Of a DNA stretch of 36,718 nt, positions 1-8,548 are shown in pieces. The notes under the pieces were generated by a model that worked only from the letters and a program-made list of their open reading frames with translations, did no database searches and was not told the origin of the DNA. Numbering within the stretch: the stretch's first letter is position 1; the number at the start of each line of letters is the position of its first letter. The DNA comes from Methanobacteriota archaeon. GTDB taxonomy: Archaea > Thermoplasmatota > Thermoplasmata > RBG-16-68-12. Location of the stretch: contig VBLT01000117.1 of assembly GCA_005878615.1 (NCBI GenBank), positions 1 to 36,718 on the forward strand, written 5' to 3'. The position numbers and the translations under genes are program-made.

Positions 1-1552
1 GTCGGCCTTTCCGCTCGAACTGCTTCGCATACAGCTCTTTCAATCGGGCGTAGGTGTCCACATCTTCGGGCCCCTTGTCGTCTCGGATGCGCGTGATCCT
101 GGCGAAACGGAGGGCAAACCCGCTTGGATAGCGAGGGCTCCTCTGGATCTCGTTGTACGCCACCTCCACGACGACCTCCGGTCGAACGTGGAATCCCCAT
201 CGTTCCTCCGAGGTCGCCAGCCCACGGAGCCGCTCCGTCATCGTCTCGAATTCCGCGTCCGTCAGGCCCTTGAAGGTCTTCCCGATCATCTGGAATGCGT
301 CGGTCGCCTCCTCCCGCACGGCGAGCCAATAGTTCGAGAGCCATCCCTCGCGGCGGCCACTCCCCCACTCCGCGGCGACGATCGCCATGTCGAGCCGGTC
401 CGCCGGTTTGATCTTGAACCACTTCTTCCCACGCTTCCCGACGGAATACGTCGAGTCGAGCGCCTTCGCCATGAGCCCTTCGTGCCCCGCGGTCAGGGCG
501 GCCTGCAGGAACGGCTCAATCTCCTCCTTCCGCTTGACGATCCGCCGCGCGGTCAGGAACTCGGACGGCACGAGGCCCTCGAGGAGGCGCCAACGTTCCC
601 GGTAGGGTTCGTCGATCAGCGTTCGCCCATCGAGATGGAGGAGGTCGAAGAGGTAGAGCTTCAGGGGGATCTCCTCCTGGGCCGCCTCGATTCCATGGAC
701 GCGGCGGAACCGACGCATGAGGTCCTGGAACGGGAGGGGCTTGCCGTCCGCATCGACCGCGACGACCTCGCCTTCCAGCAGGAATTCCGAGGCGGGAAGA
801 GACTTCGCGATCGCGACGATCTCCGGCAAGCTGTCTTTGCGGTGGATCTGGATGCGGGCTCCGTCGAGCTTGTACTCGATGGCCGTCTGGCCCCCATGCT
901 CGCGGAGGACTTCGTCGAGATCCTCCGCCATCTCGGCGAGCATCGGTTTCATGGGGGCAAGGAGTCGCAGGCCGCGGGAGCGAAGGCCCGCAGCTCCTTC
1001 GAAGAGCGCGATCTCCGCGACGAGGCCGAGGTCGCCGAGGAACATGTGCGCGGTCCGGACCGAGTCCGCTTCGACGCCTGCGGCGTCCGCGATCCCCTCG
1101 AGCATGACTCCTTCGTTCACGCCGATCCGCATCTCCCCGAAGACGTTCCGGAGCAGGACGTCCCGTTCCCCCTCGGACGCGCGGCCGAGGAGGGACTCGA
1201 GCAGGCGGCGACGGGCCCTCGTCGAGTCGGCGCCGCGAGCCTCGGCGATCTGGCCGAACATGTGGGTCACCTCGAGGATCGTGAGGGGCCGGGGGACCAA
1301 GGTCGCCTGCTTCGTTCCCGCGAGGGCCTTCTTGAGGGTCGCCCATCCGACGTTCAACGCGCGGGAGTCCGATTCCGCGAAGATCCGGCCGACGATCAGG
1401 TGGACGGCCGGCGCGACCTCCTCCCGCCGCAGGGAACGCAGGAACGCGGCCAGGAGCGCGCGCTTCTCCAAGCGTTTCGTGGTCGCCTCGAGTTTCGTCG
1501 TGAGGTCCGCGAGGCGGGCGAACGGAGTCTCTTCCGGGGTCGTCGGGGTCAC
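1..1552 (-). CDS. lig: ATP-dependent DNA ligase (archaeal type), C-terminus truncated by the window edge
   Basis: Minus-strand translation from GTG at 1552 (VTPTTPEETPFARLADLTTKLEATTKR...) contains the nucleotidyltransferase motif I E-Y-K-L-D-G-A-R and GLMAKALDSTYSVGKRGKKWFKIK. This frame is not in the supplied ORF list. Start GTG overlaps the upstream TGA (GTGA). Confidence 0.93.
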   Translation of the reverse strand, partial: MTPTTPEETPFARLADLTTKLEATTKRLEKRALLAAFLRSLRREEVAPAVHLIVGRIFAESDSRALNVGWATLKKALAGTKQATLVPRPLTILEVTHMFGQIAEARGADSTRARRRLLESLLGRASEGERDVLLRNVFGEMRIGVNEGVMLEGIADAAGVEADSVRTAHMFLGDLGLVAEIALFEGAAGLRSRGLRLLAPMKPMLAEMAEDLDEVLREHGGQTAIEYKLDGARIQIHRKDSLPEIVAIAKSLPASEFLLEGEVVAVDADGKPLPFQDLMRRFRRVHGIEAAQEEIPLKLYLFDLLHLDGRTLIDEPYRERWRLLEGLVPSEFLTARRIVKRKEEIEPFLQAALTAGHEGLMAKALDSTYSVGKRGKKWFKIKPADRLDMAIVAAEWGSGRREGWLSNYWLAVREEATDAFQMIGKTFKGLTDAEFETMTERLRGLATSEERWGFHVRPEVVVEVAYNEIQRSPRYPSGFALRFARITRIRDDKGPEDVDTYARLKELYAKQFERKGR

Positions 1553-2487
1553 GGCGAATCCGGACCATCCGAGGCTTCGGGTTTCAACGTTTCGCCTGCG
1601 GCCCGCGTCTCCGTTGGCCCGCGAAAGAGGTAGAAGACCACGAGGGACCCGACCATCAGGGCCCCGCCGACGACCTGAACTCCGCTGAGGGTCTCGTTCG
1701 GGAAGAAGTAGAAGGCGGCCAAGATGCCCCACAGGGCCGATGTCGGCAGGATCGCTCCCGTCCGCATCGCCCCGATCGTCCGGAAGGCATAGAAGAACAG
1801 GACGGAGAACATGCCGACCGCGCTCGCGGCGAGGAGGAGCAAGTCGGGCAAGATGTCGGACGGGACCGCCAGGGGCGCGCCGCTGAGAGGGACGAGCACC
1901 GCGAAGGAGACGGTGCCGAAGATCAGCTGGACCTCCAGGAGGGGGAAGATCGGGATGCGGCGCAAGAGGACGGCGCTGGCGGTGTTGCTCGTCCCCCAGC
2001 AGACCGCCGCGCCGACGAGCATCACGTTGCCGATCAGGAATCCCAGGAACTGGACGTCTCCGAAGCGAAGCTGCGTCGTCACCAGGAACGCGCCGACCGC
2101 GATCCCGCCGAGGGCGAGGTATTCCCGGGGTGTCGCGCGCTCCCCGAGGAACGCGTATGCGAAGAGGATCGTGAACAAGGCCTCGCTGTTCGAGAGCAGC
2201 ACGGAGTTCGAAGCGGTCGTCCGCTCGAGCCCGTAGAAGTAGACGATCGGCGCGGCCACCGCCCCGACCCCGCCGGACAAGGCGAGGAGCGGCCAATCGG
2301 AACGAGCGATTCGCAGCCGTCGCAAGCTCGGCGACAACGCGATCGCGGGAATGAGTTGGATGAGCAACGCGACGACGAACGGATGGACCTCGGTCAAGAC
2401 GCGCTTCGAGAGGCTCGGCCAGACGCCGAAGAGGACCGCCGCGATGACGATGGCGAGATAGCCGCGGGTCCGCTGCGGGATCTTCAC
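1549..2487 (-). CDS. EamA/DMT-superfamily transporter
   Basis: 312 aa, about 10 hydrophobic segments, EamA-like repeats (GYLAIVIAAVLFGVWPSLSKRVL...; FLIGNVMLVGAAVCWGTSNTASAVLLRR). Confidence 0.88.
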   Translation of the reverse strand: MKIPQRTRGYLAIVIAAVLFGVWPSLSKRVLTEVHPFVVALLIQLIPAIALSPSLRRLRIARSDWPLLALSGGVGAVAAPIVYFYGLERTTASNSVLLSNSEALFTILFAYAFLGERATPREYLALGGIAVGAFLVTTQLRFGDVQFLGFLIGNVMLVGAAVCWGTSNTASAVLLRRIPIFPLLEVQLIFGTVSFAVLVPLSGAPLAVPSDILPDLLLLAASAVGMFSVLFFYAFRTIGAMRTGAILPTSALWGILAAFYFFPNETLSGVQVVGGALMVGSLVVFYLFRGPTETRAAGETLKPEASDGPDSP

Positions 2488-2546
2488 AATTCCGGTCCGG
2501 ACAACGGCAGAGACATCTTAGAGATTCTCGGGACGGAAGGCTTAAG

Positions 2547-3671
2547 GTGACCCCGGTCGTTTTGTCGCTCCCGTCCTCTGGGGGTGCGAGGAACCGCGTG
2601 GTCGATGCCCTCCGTGTGATACGTGACGACGGCTCGACAGACCCCCGTCTCGACCCGAAGCTCTCCGAGTCCGACGCGGTCCGACTGTACCGCGGGATGA
2701 GCCTCCAGCGGATCCTCGACAACCGGATGCTGGCCTTGCAACGCCAGGGTCGGATCGGCTTTTATGGCCCCTCCCTCGGTCAGGAGGCCGCGATCGTCGG
2801 CGCCGCGATCGCGATGGAGCCGGACGACTGGATCGTCCCGCAATACCGCGAGCCGGGCGCCGCGCTGGTCCGCGGCATGCCGCTCAAGGAGTTGCTCTGC
2901 CAATTGATTGGGAACGCGGAGGACCCCGTCAAGGGCCGGCAGATGCCTTGCCACTACGTCTACCGAAAGGGGAACTACCTGTCAATCTCCTCGCCGGTCG
3001 GCACGCAGCTCCCGCACGCGGTCGGCATCGGATGGGCGATGAAACTCCGACGCGAGCCGCACGCGGTCCTCGTCTTCTTCGGCGACGGGGCGACGAGCAC
3101 CGCAGACTTCCACAGCGCGATGAACTTCGCGGGCGTCTTCCGGACCCCGACCGTGTTCCTGTGCAACAACAATCAATGGGCCATCTCCGTCCCGGTCGCG
3201 AAGCAGACGGCCGCTTCGACGCTCGCGCAAAAGGCGCCCGCCTACGGCTTCGACGGCGTCCGCGTCGACGGCATGGACGCCCTCGCGGTCTACCGGGCGA
3301 CCCGCGACGCGGCCGCACGCGCCCGCGAAGGCCATGGGCCGACCATGATCGAGGCCGTGACGTACCGCCTCGGACCGCACTCGTCGAGCGATGACCCGGC
3401 TCGATACCGCGACGAAGCGGAGGTCGCGACGTGGAGGGCCCGCGATCCGATCGCCCGATTCCGGAGGTACCTCGAGCATGCCGGATGGTGGGACGATGCG
3501 AGGGAAGCTCGCCTCGAACAAGAGATCGGCGACGAGATCACCCATGCGATCCAGGAGGCCGAACGCGCCGGGCCGCCCGGGATCGACACGCTTTTCACGG
3601 ACGTCTACGAGACAATGCCCGGCCATCTGCAGGAAGAGAGGGACGCGTTCGTCGCGTTCCGCGGGAGGTGA
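2547..3671 (+). CDS. 2-oxoacid (pyruvate/branched-chain type) dehydrogenase E1 component alpha subunit, copy 1
   Basis: LQRQGRIGFYGPSLGQEA, TPP motif FFGDGATS...CNNNQWAISVP, phosphorylation-loop-like YRLGPHSSSDDPARYR. True start may be GTG 2598 or 2616 rather than 2547. Confidence 0.95.
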   Translation: MTPVVLSLPSSGGARNRVVDALRVIRDDGSTDPRLDPKLSESDAVRLYRGMSLQRILDNRMLALQRQGRIGFYGPSLGQEAAIVGAAIAMEPDDWIVPQYREPGAALVRGMPLKELLCQLIGNAEDPVKGRQMPCHYVYRKGNYLSISSPVGTQLPHAVGIGWAMKLRREPHAVLVFFGDGATSTADFHSAMNFAGVFRTPTVFLCNNNQWAISVPVAKQTAASTLAQKAPAYGFDGVRVDGMDALAVYRATRDAAARAREGHGPTMIEAVTYRLGPHSSSDDPARYRDEAEVATWRARDPIARFRRYLEHAGWWDDAREARLEQEIGDEITHAIQEAERAGPPGIDTLFTDVYETMPGHLQEERDAFVAFRGR

Positions 3672-4255
3672 GCACCCTGCCGAAGAAAGGACCTGCGGCG
3701 CCCGCTCCCGCACCCTCAACGGCTTCCGGCGTGCAGCGGGCGCATGAGCTGTTCAAACAGGGCCGCGCGAAGGAGGCCTTGGCCATCGTCCGACCTCTCC
3801 TGCAACGGAAGGGCGAGGTCGACGGCGATGCCTGCGCCCTCGCCGCCGCATGCCTCGGCGCGGAGGGGGACTACGCGGAGGCCGCGCGTGTCGACCGCCT
3901 GATGACCGAGGCGGATCCGGAGAACCCGCAAGGATGGAACAGCCTCGGGTATGACCTGTTTCACGCGGGCGATTTGGAGGAGGCGCTCGAGGCCTTCGAG
4001 CGCGCGGTCGAACTCGAGCCGACGCGCGCGAGCACCTACTTCAACCTGGCGCGAATCGCGGCGCGGATGGGCGACAAGTCCAAGGTCATCGAGCACTTCG
4101 CGAGGGCGGTGCAGCTCCAGGCGGACCTCCGGGATCGGCTCGACGAGGATCCCGACCTGAGGCCCTTCAAGGACGACCCGGATCTGCAGGGACGGTTGCC
4201 CGGCGGGACGCCGAGCGAGGATCCGTACGCGGAGTACTACGCGACGAGGTCGTGA
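3668..4255 (+). CDS. TPR-repeat protein within the E1 operon
   Basis: GTG at 3668 overlaps the E1alpha TGA. TPR-like helices: AHELFKQGRAKEALAIVRPLL..., PQGWNSLGYDLFHAGDLEEALEAFERAVELEPTRASTYFNLARIAARMGDKSKVIEHFARAVQL. Confidence 0.85.
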   Translation: MSTLPKKGPAAPAPAPSTASGVQRAHELFKQGRAKEALAIVRPLLQRKGEVDGDACALAAACLGAEGDYAEAARVDRLMTEADPENPQGWNSLGYDLFHAGDLEEALEAFERAVELEPTRASTYFNLARIAARMGDKSKVIEHFARAVQLQADLRDRLDEDPDLRPFKDDPDLQGRLPGGTPSEDPYAEYYATRS

Positions 4256-5229
4256 CGATGCCCGCGATGACGATGGTGCAAGCGATCAACAATGCCCTCC
4301 GGGAGGAAATGCGACGGGACGACCGCGTCATAGTCCTGGGAGAGGACGTCGGCCGGAACGGAGGCGTCTTCCGTTGCACCGAGGGACTCCTCGACGAATT
4401 TCCGGATCGGGTCTTTGACACGCCCCTGGCGGAGGGAGGGATCATCGGGACCGCGATCGGCATGGCGCTGTACGGGCTCCGCCCGGTCCCCGAGATCCAG
4501 TTCATGGACTTCATCTATCCCGCCTTCGACCAGATCGTCTCCGAGGCCGCGAAGATGCGCTACCGGTCCGGGGGCCAGTTCACCGTCCCGATGACGATCC
4601 GCACGCCCTTCGGCGGCGGGATCCGCGGAGGCCATTACCACTCCCAGTCGTCCGAGGCGTATTTCTGCCACACGCCCGGCCTGAAGGTCGTCGTCCCCTC
4701 CACGCCGAAGGAGGCGAAAGGCCTGCTGACCGCGTCGATCCGCGATCCGGACCCCGTCATGTTCCTGGAGCCGAAGAAGCTGTACCGATCGTCCCGCGAA
4801 GAGGTGCCGGAAGGGGAGGTCCTCGTGCCGATCGGAGAGGCGGCCGTCCGGAGGCCCGGCAAGGATGTCTCGCTGATCGCGTACGGATACATGGCGCAGG
4901 TGTGCCTCGAGGCCGCCGCGAAGGCCGCGGAGAAGGGCGTCGAGGCCGAGGTCATCGACCTGCGCACCCTCGTCCCGCTCGACGAGCCGAAAATCCTGGC
5001 CTCGGTCAAGAAGACCGGCCGCGCCGTGGTCGTGTACGAGGCCCCGCGGACCGGCGGCTTCGGCGGCGAGATCAGCGCGATCCTCGCGGAGAAGGCGATC
5101 GAATACCTCCGCGGTCCCATCGTCCGGGTGACGGGCTTCGATACGCCGTTCCCCTACACGCTCGAGGACGTCTACATGCCCAACGGGGATCGAGTGCTCG
5201 CCGCGATCGACAAGGTCATGGCATTCTGA
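4252..5229 (+). CDS. 2-oxoacid dehydrogenase E1 component beta subunit
   Basis: 325 aa; MTMVQAINNALREEMRRDDRVIVLGEDVGRNGGVFRCTEGL...FPDRVFDTPLAEGGIIGTAIGMALYGLRPVPEIQF, a full transketolase-like E1beta signature. GTG 4252 or ATG 4258 start. Confidence 0.96.
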   Translation: MTMPAMTMVQAINNALREEMRRDDRVIVLGEDVGRNGGVFRCTEGLLDEFPDRVFDTPLAEGGIIGTAIGMALYGLRPVPEIQFMDFIYPAFDQIVSEAAKMRYRSGGQFTVPMTIRTPFGGGIRGGHYHSQSSEAYFCHTPGLKVVVPSTPKEAKGLLTASIRDPDPVMFLEPKKLYRSSREEVPEGEVLVPIGEAAVRRPGKDVSLIAYGYMAQVCLEAAAKAAEKGVEAEVIDLRTLVPLDEPKILASVKKTGRAVVVYEAPRTGGFGGEISAILAEKAIEYLRGPIVRVTGFDTPFPYTLEDVYMPNGDRVLAAIDKVMAF

Positions 5230-5235
5230 GGGCGA

Positions 5236-5637
5236 TCACATCGAGGCGCGGCTTCGCCGGAATGCGCGGCTGACGCTCAGCAGGTAGATCAGCACCGCCA
5301 CCCCGATCACGAGCGTGACCGCGGAGGTGAGGCTGAGCGACGCATCCGGGCGGAGGAAGGCGTTGTACCCGACGTAGACCAAGGTGACGAGTGACGCCAG
5401 GATCGCCAGGCCCCAACCCCACGCGCGCATCTGAATGAGCCCGAAACTGGCAGCTCCCAGCACGATAGCGATGCCGAAGAACAGCAATCCGTTCAGCAGG
5501 AGCGGGCCTCCCTGTGCCGGGAAGGGGAGCAGGAACGCGAGCCCGACGATGAAGCTCGCCAAGGAGATGAGGAACGAGATCAGGGCCGCGAGGCCGACGA
5601 GTCCGCCCAAGATCGTGATGCCGAGCGGCCGGTCCAT
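5236..5637 (-). CDS. Small multi-pass membrane protein of unknown function
   Basis: 133 aa with about 4 hydrophobic helices and a basic C-terminus (SRAFRRSRASM). Convergent with E1beta. Confidence 0.7.
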   Translation of the reverse strand: MDRPLGITILGGLVGLAALISFLISLASFIVGLAFLLPFPAQGGPLLLNGLLFFGIAIVLGAASFGLIQMRAWGWGLAILASLVTLVYVGYNAFLRPDASLSLTSAVTLVIGVAVLIYLLSVSRAFRRSRASM

Positions 5638-5879
5638 CTTCGAGGCACCTCAAGGAAAGGAGGAGCAGGACGGGAATCGCTCCGGCGCAAGGCGCCGGGC
5701 ACAAATCACGCCCACCGGTCTGTGCCACTCCTCCACGTCACCACTCCTCCCCGATGAGACATTCGCCCGCGGCCATAAGAATGATTCGCTTCGGCGCGGG
5801 AACGACGGCGCTCCCGAGGTGCAAAATGTTAAGGCACGTGCGGGTCTTGCGAACGATGTCGACGTCGGAATGAGGGACG

Positions 5880-7160
5880 ATGGCGCGCGAGTTCAAGCTC
5901 CCGGACATCGGGGAAGGGGTCCACGAGGGCGAGGTCGTCAAGTGGTTCGTAAAGGAAGGCGACCCCATCCGGGAGAATGACCCGGTCGTCGAAGTGATGA
6001 CCGACAAGGTCACGGTTCAGATCCCCTCGCCGGTCACGGGCAAGGTCCTCCAGCTCCGGGCGAAGGAGGGAGAAGTCGTCAAGGTCGGCGCCACCCTCGT
6101 CGTCTTCGGCGAGGACGGAGAAGCGCCTCCCGCGACGCCGTCCGCGCCGGCCGCGCGACCGACGTCATCGGCTCCTCCGCCCGCTCCGACCCGGGCCTCG
6201 GTCCCTCCCCCGCCGCCTCCTTCCTACGGAGAGGCCCTCGCGGCTCCCGCGGTCCGTCGTCTCGCGAAGGAACTGAACGTGAACCTCGGGGCGATCCGAG
6301 GCAGCGGTCCGCAGGGGCGCATCCTCGAAGACGATGTCCGGCGGGCCGCCGCCCAGGCCTCCGCGGTCGCTCCCGCGGCGACGATTTCAAGGCCCGCTCC
6401 GGCGCCTCAAGCGGTCCGACCTGCGGTCCCCCAGGCCCCGTCATCCGGGGCCCGCGGCGGCGAGGAACGGATCCCGATCCACGGCCTCCGCAAGCGGATC
6501 TTCGAGAAGATGGCGAAGTCGAACGTGACGGCGGCCCACTTCACGTACGTCGAGGAGGTGGACATGTCCCAGCTCGTCCACTTGCGGGAACACCTCAGGG
6601 AGGCCGCGGAGCGGAAGGGAATCAAGCTGACGTTCCTCCCGTTTTTCATCAAGTCGGTCCTCGGCGCCCTCAAGGAGTTCCCGGCCCTCAACAGTTCCGT
6701 CGACGACGAGCACGGCGAAATCGTCGTCAAGAAATACTACAACATCGGGATCGCGACCGCCACGGACGAGGGGCTGACCGTCACCGTCGTCCACGAGGCG
6801 GACAAGAAGGACCTGTGGGGCCTCGCGAAGGAAATCGAACGCCTCTCGAATGCGGCCCGGGAAAAGAAGCTGGCCCTCGAGGACGTGCTCGGGTCCACCT
6901 TCACGATCACGTCCCTCGGCAAGGAGGGAGGCGTCTTCGCGACGCCGATCATCAACTGGCCCGAAGTCGGGATCCTCGGCATCCACAAAATCGAGAAGCG
7001 CCCCGTGGTCCGGAACGACCAGATCGTGGTGCGGGACATGATGTACTTGTCGTGCTCCTTCGACCATCGCGTAGTCGACGGACACATCGGGGCGGCGTTC
7101 GTGCAATCGGTGCGCAACTCGCTCGAACACCCGGCCCTCCTGTTCGTTGGACTCGAGTGA
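5880..7160 (+). CDS. Dihydrolipoamide acyltransferase (E2) of 2-oxoacid dehydrogenase complex
   Basis: One N-terminal lipoyl domain (EVMTDKVTVQIPSPVTGKV), Pro/Ala linker, peripheral-subunit-binding domain (APAVRRLAKELNVNLGAIRGSGPQGRILEDDV), catalytic SFDHRVVDG. Confidence 0.97.
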   Translation: MAREFKLPDIGEGVHEGEVVKWFVKEGDPIRENDPVVEVMTDKVTVQIPSPVTGKVLQLRAKEGEVVKVGATLVVFGEDGEAPPATPSAPAARPTSSAPPPAPTRASVPPPPPPSYGEALAAPAVRRLAKELNVNLGAIRGSGPQGRILEDDVRRAAAQASAVAPAATISRPAPAPQAVRPAVPQAPSSGARGGEERIPIHGLRKRIFEKMAKSNVTAAHFTYVEEVDMSQLVHLREHLREAAERKGIKLTFLPFFIKSVLGALKEFPALNSSVDDEHGEIVVKKYYNIGIATATDEGLTVTVVHEADKKDLWGLAKEIERLSNAAREKKLALEDVLGSTFTITSLGKEGGVFATPIINWPEVGILGIHKIEKRPVVRNDQIVVRDMMYLSCSFDHRVVDGHIGAAFVQSVRNSLEHPALLFVGLE

Positions 7161-7249
7161 CCTGTCATACCCTTGAGCAGACCGCCTTGTCGAAGCGGCG
7201 GTCCCGAGGTCCCTCTCCTGAATCACTACCTTTAACGGTTGGTCGGTCA

Positions 7250-8482
7250 ATGTACGACAGGAGGGCTGTCTTGACGCCCCGCGGAGTCCTCGCCATCGAG
7301 ATGAAAGCCGAGCGGCGCGTCACGCTCGTCCTTTGTCTAATGATGGTCGCTGCCGTCTCGGCCGGGCCCGCGGCCGCGACCGCCTCCGGACTCGGCTCCT
7401 CTCCCACTCCTGAAAAAACCGTTTTCCAGAAAGCGGGCATCGTACTCCCTCACGGCTCGCCGGGCGAGGCCGACTCTGTGTATGCCCGCGCGCCCTTCGT
7501 ATTGCGGGACGACGACGGAACATACAAAATGTGGTATTCCGGGTACGATGGTAGCGTCAACCGGATGCTCTACGCGAGCTCTCCGGACGGGATCCGGTGG
7601 ACGAAACACGGAGTCATTCTCGACGTGGGCGTCCCACCGTACAACTGGAATAGCGTCGGCGGGCAGAGCGTGCTGAAAATCCAATCGGTCTATCACATGT
7701 GGTTCTCGGCGGGTTACTGGAGCGGCGGGCCCTTCGTCTACTGGGCCCAAATCTACCACGCGGTCTCCATGGACGGTTTCTACTGGAACGTCACCGGAGT
7801 CGTCCTTCCCCCGAACCAGTTCTGGGACCGCGGGATGACGAACTCCCCGTGGGTCGTGCGGGACAGCGCCGGCCTCTTCTGGCTCTTCCACTCCGGCTGG
7901 GACGGTTCGAACACTCGCATCGGGGTCGCCACATCGGGGGACGGAATCTCCTTCACGCCGTACGCGGGCAACCCGATCCTCGACCTCGGGCCCTCCGGCT
8001 CATGGGACCAATCCGACGTGAATACTCCCTCGGTCATCCCCGGCTCGACATGGCTCTTGTATTACGGAGGGACGGATCGCATGTCAGGCGCCCTCGGGAC
8101 CGCCACGTCAAGCGATGGACTTCATTGGTCCAAGTCGCCGGGCAATCCCGTGGTCGGCCCCGATCCGGCCCCTGCATTCGACTCTCGTGTGTTGTGGTTC
8201 CCGGACTGGCTCGCCGACCCCTCGGGACCGCGCCTCTACTACGTGGGAGGAGACGGGAGCACTCTCCAGATTGGCCTGATCAAGAACACGACAGTGAAGG
8301 ATGAGGTGCCCGTGCCCCTTACCCTGGACGACACGCCGCGCATCGCGGCCCTCGGAACCGTGGCGGCGATCGACGCGGCGGTCGTGGGCTTGGCGCTGTT
8401 CGTGGGGCGTCGACCTCCCAGGCGGCCTTCCGCCCCGCCACCCCAAGAATGGCCCCGGATCCAACCGCCCGGGCCATCCTGA
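7250..8482 (+). CDS. Secreted/membrane-anchored beta-propeller protein resembling GH43/GH32/GH130-type glycosidase folds
   Basis: Signal peptide (VTLVLCLMMVAAVSAGPAAA), repeated blades (MWYSGYDGSVNRMLYASSPDGIRWTKHG; FHSGWDGSNTRIGVATSGDGISFTPYAGNPIL; YYGGTDRMSGALGTATSSDGLHWSKSPGNPVV), C-terminal TM (ALGTVAAIDAAVVGLALFVGRRPPRR). ORF-track start at 6815 runs into E2. Start ATG 7250 or TTG 7271. Confidence 0.8.
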   Translation: MYDRRAVLTPRGVLAIEMKAERRVTLVLCLMMVAAVSAGPAAATASGLGSSPTPEKTVFQKAGIVLPHGSPGEADSVYARAPFVLRDDDGTYKMWYSGYDGSVNRMLYASSPDGIRWTKHGVILDVGVPPYNWNSVGGQSVLKIQSVYHMWFSAGYWSGGPFVYWAQIYHAVSMDGFYWNVTGVVLPPNQFWDRGMTNSPWVVRDSAGLFWLFHSGWDGSNTRIGVATSGDGISFTPYAGNPILDLGPSGSWDQSDVNTPSVIPGSTWLLYYGGTDRMSGALGTATSSDGLHWSKSPGNPVVGPDPAPAFDSRVLWFPDWLADPSGPRLYYVGGDGSTLQIGLIKNTTVKDEVPVPLTLDDTPRIAALGTVAAIDAAVVGLALFVGRRPPRRPSAPPPQEWPRIQPPGPS

Positions 8483-8548
8483 GATTTCGACGATCTGGAA
8501 AGGGCGTGAACCAAAGGCATATGCGCCCGGCGCCCTTTTCGCGCATCA

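Noticed and set aside
188-1633. 481-aa plus-strand ORF
   Set aside because: Antisense of the DNA ligase, which carries KxDG and downstream motifs; no recognisable domain.
5638-5879. Candidate ncRNA in the 242-bp gap (CACTCCTCC repeated, CGGCGCAAGGCGCCG palindrome)
   Set aside because: Short repeats and one small palindrome only; no convincing promoter-terminator pair or known RNA fold.
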